Below, piece after piece: positions 54,805-61,130 of a stretch of 64,000 nt of DNA. Every line of letters starts with the position of its first letter. Within the stretch, counting starts at the first letter, position 1. The position numbers were made by a program, and so were the translations under genes. Below the pieces are notes generated by a model, which saw only the letters and a program-made list of their open reading frames with translations, was not told where the DNA came from and made no database searches. The stretch is from Treponema sp. OMZ 790 (GTDB taxonomy: Bacteria > Spirochaetota > Spirochaetia > Treponematales > Treponemataceae). The stretch spans positions 2,294,001-2,358,000 of the forward strand of contig NZ_CP051201.1 in assembly GCF_024181285.1 (NCBI RefSeq), in the 5' to 3' direction.

Positions 54805-54897
54805 CTCAAAATCGGACATCCGTGTCCGATTTTGAGTTTCGAGTTTTGCCTCACGGCAAAACATCGTAATGCTGGAACCACCGCCGTCCGTGGCGGT
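54805..54897 (+). repeat. Three-hairpin composite before variable lipoprotein 4
   Basis: A: CTCAAAATCGGACA-TCCG with 14-nt matching right arm; CGAG; B: TTTTGCC-TCAC-GGCAAAA; CATCGTA; C: ACCGCCG-TCCG-TGGCGGT. Confidence 0.88.
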
Positions 54898-54961
54898 AAA
54901 GCGGTGAAACCGAACTATATAATTACAAATTGATAAAACTTTAATTAAGGAGATTTTCAAG

Positions 54962-56050
54962 ATGAAAACAATCAACAACAAGAAAAAAGGTGCTGCGGCG
55001 CTCATCACAGCCGCAATATTGGCAGTAGGGCTGCTTTTTACAGGCTGTCCCAATAGTGCGGGCGGTTCGGGCGGCGGAACGACACCGCCCACACCGCCCG
55101 CTGTAGGTTCTTTTGAAGATACAGGCGACGGCTTTGTAAAAATAATACCTCCTGCAAAAGGCATTGTAGGCGTTGCTCCCGGATGCACCTTACCCGGAAC
55201 TGACAATTATTGGAAAGGTGTATTTATTAAAGACCGGAAGGTAAAATTAAGCCCCTACAAGCTCGGCAAAACAGAGGTAACGTACAAACTTTGGAAAGAA
55301 GTTTACGATTGGGCGGTAAAACCTGAACATGGGTATGTATTTGCCAATGTAGGAGTAAAAGGCAGTTCCGGAAGCGGAACTGACGATGAGCCTGTAACAA
55401 TGATAAGTTGGCGGGACTGTATTGTGTGGTGTAATGCGTATACGGAAATGAAGCTGGGCTCCGATGAGCAATGCGTCTACCGCAAAAAAGACAATCATAC
55501 GGTTGTATTAAAAAACGCGACTGATACAGCTGCTTGCGATGCAGCCTATGCCGATATGGGTAAAAAAGGCTTTAGGCTGCCGACCGAAGCGGAATGGGAA
55601 TACGCAGCCCGCTGGCAGGGAAGCGATACTGAAAATGCGGCACAATACGGCGATGTATGGCTGACCAAATTAAACAGTGCAAGCGGAGCGAAAGCTGACT
55701 GGAATACGGCGGAAACAGGAGAGGTTGCGTGGTATAATGGTAATTCAGTAGGAAAAACTCATCCTGTAGGAAAAAAGAGAGCGAATGCACTCGGTTTATA
55801 TGACATGAGCGGTAATGTCTGGGAATGGTATTGGGATTTGTATAAGGATGACCCTGCATCAAACGATGCTGCTTATATGCAAGGCGGTATTGTTACCGAT
55901 CCTCAGGGTGGTGCGTCGGGTGCTTACCGTGGTAGGCGCGGCGGCAGCTGGCGCGATATCGCGGACTTCTGCACTGTAGGCCTACGGATCCGCAACAGTC
56001 CTGACGGCAGGAACAACGATCTTGGTTTCCGCCTGGCTTGTCTGCCCTAA
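54962..56050 (+). CDS. Variable SUMF1-fold lipoprotein 4 (DGR target)
   Basis: 362 aa. Head type gamma: MKTINNKKKGAAALITAAIL, lipobox LLFTGC, PNSAGGSGGG. Body with the alternative N-terminal insert type YKLWKEVYDWAVKPEHGYVF, then TMISWRDCIVWCNAYTEM, KKGFRLPTEAEWEYAARWQG and ALGLYDMSGNVWEWYWDLY. The tail (55910-56050) reads GASGAYRGRRGGSWRDIAD to LGFRLACLP. AAGGAG precedes the start; the 60 bp upstream (TATATAATTACAAATTGATA...) are also found before gene 6 and contain a possible TATAAT box. Confidence 0.88.
   Translation: MKTINNKKKGAAALITAAILAVGLLFTGCPNSAGGSGGGTTPPTPPAVGSFEDTGDGFVKIIPPAKGIVGVAPGCTLPGTDNYWKGVFIKDRKVKLSPYKLGKTEVTYKLWKEVYDWAVKPEHGYVFANVGVKGSSGSGTDDEPVTMISWRDCIVWCNAYTEMKLGSDEQCVYRKKDNHTVVLKNATDTAACDAAYADMGKKGFRLPTEAEWEYAARWQGSDTENAAQYGDVWLTKLNSASGAKADWNTAETGEVAWYNGNSVGKTHPVGKKRANALGLYDMSGNVWEWYWDLYKDDPASNDAAYMQGGIVTDPQGGASGAYRGRRGGSWRDIADFCTVGLRIRNSPDGRNNDLGFRLACLP
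55910..56050 (+). other. DGR variable region 4 (141 nt)
   Basis: Variable codons GCT TAC, AGG, CGC GAT ATC, GAC TTC, CTA, ATC CGC AAC, GAC GGC, AAC AAC GAT in the class A framework. GTT in the framework is GGT here, a non-adenine change. Confidence 0.85.
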
Positions 56051-56075
56051 GTTCACACATTTTGCCGGAGAGGTA

Positions 56076-56168
56076 CTCAAAATCGGACATCCGTGTCCGA
56101 TTTTGAGTTTCGAGTTTTGCCTCACGGCAAAACATCGTAATGCTGGAACCACCGCCGTCCATGGCGGT
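56076..56168 (+). repeat. Three-hairpin composite before the second beta leader
   Basis: As 54805-54897 but with hairpin C loop TCCA. The element then joins directly to the right half of the nested palindrome known from 53390-53465, marking a recombination junction near 56170. Confidence 0.85.
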
Positions 56169-56290
56169 AAAGCGGGCGCAGCGTAAGCCGCCCGCAAGCA
56201 GCCTTGTGTCGAAAAAATGCGCCGGCAGCGGGAAGGCTGTTGAGCAGTTGTACCTCCGTGTACACTTCGCATAATGCGGAAGGAGAAAAA

Positions 56291-56392
56291 ATGACTAGAT
56301 CATTTAGTTATGATGATAATTTGAAGGGTATGGTCGATATCAGTTCTGACGGACTTGAAACAGCATATCATTTTTTAGGAGAAAATATATGA
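56291..56392 (+). CDS. 33-aa leader peptide coupled to variable lipoprotein 5
   Basis: Same peptide as at 53536 (MTRSFSYDD...), same AAGGAG and the same ATGA overlap with the next gene. No base difference was seen across the coding stretch, indicating recent duplication. Confidence 0.55.
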   Translation: MTRSFSYDDNLKGMVDISSDGLETAYHFLGENI

Positions 56393-57480
56393 TAAAATTA
56401 AATTTGAACAAGAGCTCAGCCGCTTCAAGCGGCAGGCTCTGTGCACTGAAAAGAGCCGCGGCACTCATCACAGCCGCAATATTGGCACTGGTCTTTACAG
56501 GCTGCCCGAATAATGCGGGCGGAAGCGGTTCGGGCAGTGCCACACCGCCTGCCCCGCCCGATGTAGGTTCTTTTGAAGACGCAGGCGACGGCTTTGTAAA
56601 AATAATACCGCCTGCAAACGGCATCACAGGCGTTGCCCCTAACTACGACTTACCCGGAAGTGAAGCTTTGTGGAAAGGCGTATTCCGTGCAGGCCGAAAG
56701 GTAAAATTAAATCCCTACAAGCTCGGCAAGACGGAGGTAACGTACAAACTTTGGAAAGAAGTTTACGATTTGGCGACTGGTCATGGATATACATTTGCCA
56801 ATCCGGGAGTAAAAGGTAAAGACGGAAGCGGAACTGACGATGAGCCTGTAACGACTATAAGCTGGCGGGACTGCATAGTATGGTGTAATGCGTATACTCA
56901 AATAAAGCTGGGCTCCGATGAGCAATGCGTATACCGCAAAAAAGACGATCATACGGTTGTATTAAAAAACGCGACTGATACAGCTGCTTGCGATGCAGCC
57001 TATGCCGATATGAGTAAAAAAGGCTTTAGACTTCCTACCGAAGCCGAGTGGGAATATGCTGCCCGCTGGCAGGGAAGCGATACAACAAATGCGGTGCAAT
57101 ACGACGATGTATGGCTGACCAAATTAAACAGTGCAAGCGGAGCAAAAGCTGACTGGAATGATGCTGCGGAAACAGGAGCGGTTACGTGGTATAGTGGTAA
57201 TTCAGGTAGCAAAACTCATCCTGTTGGAAAAAAGCGGGCGAATGCACTCGGTTTATGTGATATGAGCGGAAATGTCTGGGAATGGTGTTTTGATTGGTAC
57301 GGCGATATAGAGGCTAACACAGTTACCGATCCTCAAGGTGGTGCGTCGGGTACTTACCGTGTTTATCGCGGCGGCAGCTGGGACTCCGACGCGGACGGCT
57401 GCACTGTAGGCATTCGGGACTACAGCAGTCCTGCCGGCAGGAGCAACTTTCGTGGCTTCCGGCTGGCTTGTCGGCCTTGA
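56389..57480 (+). CDS. Variable SUMF1-fold lipoprotein 5 (DGR target)
   Basis: 363 aa. Head type beta (MIKLNLNKSSAASSGRLCAL) but lipobox LVFTGC as in gene 1, and a body of the gene 4 type (YKLWKEVYDLATGHGYTFAN, TTISWRDCIVWCNAYTQ). The pre-tail segment is shorter, CFDWYGDIEANTVTDPQGG. The variable end 57340-57480 encodes GASGTYRVYRGGSWDSDA to RGFRLACRP, with TGA instead of TAA. A mosaic of the heads and bodies seen in its neighbours. Confidence 0.88.
   Translation: MIKLNLNKSSAASSGRLCALKRAAALITAAILALVFTGCPNNAGGSGSGSATPPAPPDVGSFEDAGDGFVKIIPPANGITGVAPNYDLPGSEALWKGVFRAGRKVKLNPYKLGKTEVTYKLWKEVYDLATGHGYTFANPGVKGKDGSGTDDEPVTTISWRDCIVWCNAYTQIKLGSDEQCVYRKKDDHTVVLKNATDTAACDAAYADMSKKGFRLPTEAEWEYAARWQGSDTTNAVQYDDVWLTKLNSASGAKADWNDAAETGAVTWYSGNSGSKTHPVGKKRANALGLCDMSGNVWEWCFDWYGDIEANTVTDPQGGASGTYRVYRGGSWDSDADGCTVGIRDYSSPAGRSNFRGFRLACRP
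57340..57480 (+). other. DGR variable region 5 (141 nt)
   Basis: Variable codons ACT TAC, TAT, GAC TCC GAC, GAC GGC, ATT, GAC TAC AGC, GCC GGC, AGC AAC TTT CGT. The 3' end has CGG CTG ... CGG CCT TGA, a subclass shared with region 6. Confidence 0.85.
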
Positions 57481-57504
57481 GTTCACACATTTTGCCGGAG
57501 AGCT

Positions 57505-57597
57505 GCTCAAAAATGTACATCCGTGTACATTTTTGAGCTTCGAGTTTTGCCCACGGCAAAACATCGCAAGAATAGAACCACCGCCGTCCATGGCGGT
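57505..57597 (+). repeat. Three-hairpin composite with altered A arms
   Basis: A: GCTCAAAAATGTACA-TCCG-TGTACATT..GAGC in place of the TCGGACA/TGTCCGA arms of its siblings; CGAG; B: TTTTGCC-CAC-GGCAAAA; CATCGCA; C: ACCGCCG-TCCA-TGGCGGT. Confidence 0.88.
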
Positions 57598-57661
57598 AAA
57601 GCGGTGTAGCCGAACTATATAATTACAAATTGATAAAACTTTAATTAAGGAGATTTTCAAG

Positions 57662-58732
57662 ATGAAAACAATCAACAACAAGAAAAAAGGTGCTGCGGTG
57701 CTCATCACAGCCGCAATATTGGCAGTAGGGCTGCTTTTTACCGGCTGTCCCAATAGCGCGGGCGGTTCGGGCAGTGCCACACCGCCCGCACCGCCCGCAC
57801 CGCCCGATGTAGGTTCTTTTGAAGACACAGGCGACGGCTTTATAAAAATAACCCCTCCTGCAAAAGGCATTGTAGGCGTTGCTCCAGGATGTACCTTACC
57901 CGGAACTGACGCTAAGTGGAAAGGCGTATTTATTGACGGGCGTAAGGTAAAATTAAGCCCCTACAAGCTGGGCAAAACAGCGGTAACGTACAAACTTTGG
58001 AAAGAAGTTTACGATTGGGCGGTAAAAGCTGAAAACGGATACAAGTTTGCCAATGAAGGAGTAAAAGGCAGTGATGGAACCGGAAATGACGAAGAGCAGC
58101 CTGTAACGACTATAAGCTGGCGGGACTGCATTGTGTGGTGTAATGCGTATACGGAAAAAGAAAAAGGAATAGACGCATGTGTATACCGCAACAAAGACAA
58201 TCACGATTTGGTATTAAAAGACGCAACGGCAGAAGCTGCTTGTGATGCAGCCTATGCCGATATGAGTAAAAAAGGCTTTAGACTTCCTACCGAAGCTGAG
58301 TGGGAATATGCTGCCCGCTGGCAGGGAAGCGATACAACAAATGCGGTGCAATACGGCGATGTATGGCTGACCAAATTAAACAGTGCAAGCGGAGCAAAAG
58401 CTGACTGGAATAATGCGGATGAGACAAAAGCCGTTGCGTGGTATAGTGTTAATTCAGGTAGCAAAACTCATCCTGTTGGAAAAAAGCGGGCGAATGCACT
58501 CGGTTTATGTGATATGAGCGGAAATGTCTGGGAATGGTGTTTTGATTGGTACGGCGATATAGAGGCTAACACAGTTACCGATCCTCAAGGTGGTGCGTCG
58601 GGTCCTGCCCGTGTTTTACGCGGCGGCTGCTGGCGCAACTTCGCGCGCGACTGCACTGTAGGCAAACGGTACTACTACAGTCCTGGCAGCAGGCACAGCA
58701 GTGTTGGCTTCCGGTTGGCTTGTCGGCCTTGA
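57662..58732 (+). CDS. Variable SUMF1-fold lipoprotein 6 (DGR target)
   Basis: 356 aa. Head type gamma (MKTINNKKKGAAVLITAAIL, lipobox LLFTGC) followed by PNSAGGSGSATPPAPPAPPD. Body of the gene 4/5 type (KTAVTYKLWKEVYDWAVKA, TTISWRDCIVWCNAYTE) with the short CFDWYGDIEANTVTDPQGG pre-tail of gene 5. The variable end 58592-58732 encodes GASGPARVLRGGCWRNFAR to VGFRLACRP. AAGGAG upstream. Together with gene 5 it appears to derive from duplication of the gene 3-gene 4 pair followed by exchange. Confidence 0.88.
   Translation: MKTINNKKKGAAVLITAAILAVGLLFTGCPNSAGGSGSATPPAPPAPPDVGSFEDTGDGFIKITPPAKGIVGVAPGCTLPGTDAKWKGVFIDGRKVKLSPYKLGKTAVTYKLWKEVYDWAVKAENGYKFANEGVKGSDGTGNDEEQPVTTISWRDCIVWCNAYTEKEKGIDACVYRNKDNHDLVLKDATAEAACDAAYADMSKKGFRLPTEAEWEYAARWQGSDTTNAVQYGDVWLTKLNSASGAKADWNNADETKAVAWYSVNSGSKTHPVGKKRANALGLCDMSGNVWEWCFDWYGDIEANTVTDPQGGASGPARVLRGGCWRNFARDCTVGKRYYYSPGSRHSSVGFRLACRP
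58592..58732 (+). other. DGR variable region 6 (141 nt)
   Basis: Variable codons CCT GCC, TTA, TGC TGG, CGC AAC TTC, CGC GAC, AAA, TAC TAC TAC, GGC AGC, CAC AGC AGT GTT within the class A framework. Confidence 0.85.
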
Positions 58733-58757
58733 GTTCACACATTTTGCCGGAGAGGTA

Positions 58758-58850
58758 CTCAAAATCGGACATCCGTGTCCGATTTTGAGTTTCGAGTTTT
58801 GCCTCACGGCAAAACATCGTAATGCTGGAACCACCGCCGTCCATGGCGGT
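58758..58850 (+). repeat. Three-hairpin composite after variable lipoprotein 6
   Basis: A: CTCAAAATCGGACA-TCCG with matching right arm; CGAG; B: TTTTGCC-TCAC-GGCAAAA; CATCGTA; C: ACCGCCG-TCCA-TGGCGGT. Followed by a GTGCAGT/ACTGCAC stem at about 58880-58920 and GCCGCTTTAGCGGC. No gene between 58733 and 59184 apart from the orphan variable region. Confidence 0.85.
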
Positions 58851-58981
58851 AAAGCGGTGAAACCGAACAGGCAAAATGTGTTTTGTGGTGCAGTGTATTT
58901 TTGAAAATAAAACTGCACTGTGTCAGCCGCTTTAGCGGCTCGAAAATTTTTGAGTAAAAAACGGTATGGACTTTATAAGGT

Positions 58982-59122
58982 GGTGCGTCGGGTACTAACC
59001 GTGTTAAACGCGGCGGCAGCTGGTACGATGATGCGGATAGCGCTGCTCGTGCGATTCGGAACGACGGCGACCCCGACGCCCGCGTCAGCATTCTTGGCTT
59101 GCGGCTGGTCTCGCGTCCCTAG
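58982..59122 (+). other. Orphan DGR-type variable region without a gene
   Basis: Exactly 141 nt, reading GASGTNRVKRGGSWYDDA through SILGLRLVSRP and TAG, aligned codon for codon with region 2 (class B end). An in-frame TAA at 58976-58978 directly precedes it, so it has no SUMF1 body or start codon. Variable codons are mixed (TAC GAT GAT, GAT AGC, AAC GAC GGC GAC), so it is a variable region rather than an AAC-rich template repeat. It may be a gene remnant or an ectopically placed copy. Confidence 0.7.
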
Positions 59123-59184
59123 GGTTCACACATTTTGCCGCTTTAGCGGCTCGAAGTTTTTTGTAATTTAAGGAGTTTTAGACT

Positions 59185-59586
59185 ATGAATTTATTTGATT
59201 CTATGAAAGACAAACACATCTTAATTCAAGATGTCGGTAATATTGAGGAATTGCAGCGGTTTATCGGGCATAACATCTACCGCAGAGATCAACCGCCGGC
59301 ACCGTCTGAGTACACACCCGTTGCCTACGACAAACTTAAAGACTACCTGCAAAAACTGCCTGCAGGCGATACCGAACAAAAAATTCGCACAGGCTTTAAA
59401 GAGCTCGTCTTTTTATGCGATGAAAAGGGAGAAGAAAAAGGCTGCCGCGAAATGCGTAAACGCTTCGCCGCATACACCAAGGGCATACCTGACGGCTCTC
59501 GCCTCCGCCAAGAATTGGTACAAGCCTCAACAATCGAGGAGTATAAAGCTATAATTCAAAATTATTTTAATCCAAAAACTTTATAG
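59185..59586 (+). CDS. Chimeric ORF: unknown N-terminus fused to a dus C-terminal domain
   Basis: 133 aa with a good Shine-Dalgarno (AAGGAG). Residues 1-61 (MNLFDSMKDKHILIQDVGNI, then EELQRFIGHNIYRRDQPP) are unknown. Residues 62-125 (TEQKIRTGFKELVFLCDEKG to YKAII) are the C-terminal helical domain of the dihydrouridine synthase at 45438, encoded by the 190-bp repeat. The active-site barrel is absent, so no enzyme activity is expected. Its 3' end overlaps the convergent gene by 20 bp. Confidence 0.65.
   Translation: MNLFDSMKDKHILIQDVGNIEELQRFIGHNIYRRDQPPAPSEYTPVAYDKLKDYLQKLPAGDTEQKIRTGFKELVFLCDEKGEEKGCREMRKRFAAYTKGIPDGSRLRQELVQASTIEEYKAIIQNYFNPKTL
59371..59560 (+). repeat. 190-bp direct repeat, right copy (dus 3' end)
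   Basis: About 97% identical to 46236-46425; about six mismatches, clustered at TCAAAACTC versus TCTCGCCTC. Right boundary of the accessory island. Confidence 0.9.
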
Positions 59587-60826
59587 AAAAACTTCCGTTT
59601 CCGCCTTTTATATGTAAGGTGTTTTTTGCATTTTGATTTCCGACAGTAAAAATGGACTCTCCATTAATTTTTATATTTGAGCGGGAGGCGTCTTCAAAAA
59701 AAACACCGTAGTTGTTTCTTGAATCTTTAATATGCAAATTAACGGAACCTATAGACCTTTCAATTGAACAGGCTCCTTTTAATATGCCGGAAAAATCGAA
59801 TTTTCCTATACTAAGATTAATAGCAGCATCTTTTAAAATACAGTTATCTAAATATGTACTCCCATTGCTTGTCTCAATAAACGCCTTATCTGCTAGAACA
59901 TTTTTTATTTTTGTTTTGCCGACGGAAAATTTCATTTTTAACATATTTGCAGTAAAGTTTTTAAGCTCAATATTCCCTACTGAACCGTTTATATCGAACT
60001 CGTCTATTTTGTTTGAATTTTGTAAATCCATATCTACATGGCCTATGCCGCTTTCAATTTTTACCTTACCTTCAAAAGTTCCTTTAAAATTAAAACCTCC
60101 GTTTATTGAAAGTCCGGGATTTTTAAAATTACCGTTTTCCACAGTAATTGAACCTACTGAAGTTTTTAAAGCCGTTTTATTTTCTACCGATATATTTTCT
60201 ATTCGGGTGTCTCCTACACTCGTTTCTATTTTACAATCATCACACAAAATATTTTTCATTTCAAGAAAACCTATGCTTCCTTCCACATCAAGATTTTTAC
60301 ATTTAACATCGGAAACCTTGACTTGATTTATTCCTGCGTTTAGAGCAAATGAAGTACAAGACATCCCAGTAATCTCGGCTCTGCCAATGCTCGAGTTCAC
60401 AATCAGACTATCGATGGAAGCTGAAGCAGGGATGACAAGATCAATATACGCAATAATCCTGTCTTTCTTTTTTCCTGATCTTCTATTTTTCGGTCTGATT
60501 TCTTCTTCGGTAATTACAAGTTCTGAAGAAGATCTTTTCACCTTTACGGCATGTTCCGGTAAGCCTTTTATACTGTAATGCAGGGAAGCCGCCGATACAT
60601 GGGTATGGATAGTTAATTTTGCATTGCAATTTTCTACTTTAATTATTTTAGGAATTTTATCCGGCGGAAGCTCTGCACTTATTACGTTATCAAGCCATTT
60701 TTCATTATAACACACTCCCGGATCATCAAGATTATCTTCATCAAATGCCCCGCTGCAAAACAGCCTTAAACCTGAAATGCCGATTAAAGAAACAGCAATA
60801 AAAAAAATTATTCTCTTTTTTTTCAT
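59567..60826 (-). CDS. DUF4097-type beta-repeat exported protein
   Basis: 419 aa starting MKKKRIIFFIAVSLIGISGL (GAGGAG upstream decides 60826 over 60844). Signal peptide ending near LRLFCSG, possibly a lipoprotein. The body consists of short repeated strand units of the type IETSVGDTRIENI, LKTSVGSITVENGNF, IESGIGHVDMDLQNS and IERSIGSVNLHIKD, typical of DUF4097/DUF2807-like right-handed beta-solenoids. Probably envelope-associated, like DUF4097 proteins that accompany envelope-stress regulators, but no regulator is nearby. Function unknown. Confidence 0.75.
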   Translation of the reverse strand: MKKKRIIFFIAVSLIGISGLRLFCSGAFDEDNLDDPGVCYNEKWLDNVISAELPPDKIPKIIKVENCNAKLTIHTHVSAASLHYSIKGLPEHAVKVKRSSSELVITEEEIRPKNRRSGKKKDRIIAYIDLVIPASASIDSLIVNSSIGRAEITGMSCTSFALNAGINQVKVSDVKCKNLDVEGSIGFLEMKNILCDDCKIETSVGDTRIENISVENKTALKTSVGSITVENGNFKNPGLSINGGFNFKGTFEGKVKIESGIGHVDMDLQNSNKIDEFDINGSVGNIELKNFTANMLKMKFSVGKTKIKNVLADKAFIETSNGSTYLDNCILKDAAINLSIGKFDFSGILKGACSIERSIGSVNLHIKDSRNNYGVFFEDASRSNIKINGESIFTVGNQNAKNTLHIKGGNGSFSIKFLD

Positions 60827-60934
60827 AGAATTCTCCTCAAGCATTAGTCTAAGCGATTTTTTACAGTTTGTCCAGTATAAAAATTAGTTTCCCGGCCTTC
60901 AATTGACATAAGATGATTTCTTCTATATACTTAT

Positions 60935-61077
60935 GGGCATCTCTAAAAACTCGGTTAGATTTTTAGAGATGCCCGACGAGTTTTTAATAAGTCCTTATGT
61001 AATAATGACTTATTAAAAACATCGCAAATAAGATTAAGGGAAACCTCTAAAAAGCTGAAGTTTTTAGAGGTTCCCTT
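60935..61077 (+). repeat. Three-hairpin composite, GACGAG/GCTGAAG type (spacer 60827-61130)
   Basis: A: GGGCATCTCTAAAAA / TTTTTAGAGATGCCC (60935-60974); GACGAG; B: TTTTTAATAAGTC / GACTTATTAAAAA (60981-61019); CATCGCA; C: AAGGGAAACCTCTAAAAA-GCTGAAG-TTTTTAGAGG.., ending in ATTTTTG. Same plan as 2004-2123 with entirely different arms. Nothing else is seen in the spacer except the pepF-type gene leader. Confidence 0.88.
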
Positions 61078-61130
61078 ATTTTTGTAAAAAATTCGGAAAC
61101 TTCTGTTTCCTCAATATCTTAGGAGTACTT

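Noticed and set aside
58982..59122. Orphan 141-nt segment as the DGR template repeat
   Set aside because: A template should show AAC/AAT at the variable codons; this copy has mixed codons like an already diversified region, and no reverse transcriptase follows.
59185..59586. Second dihydrouridine synthase gene
   Set aside because: Only the C-terminal helical domain is present; the FMN-binding barrel and catalytic Cys are missing.
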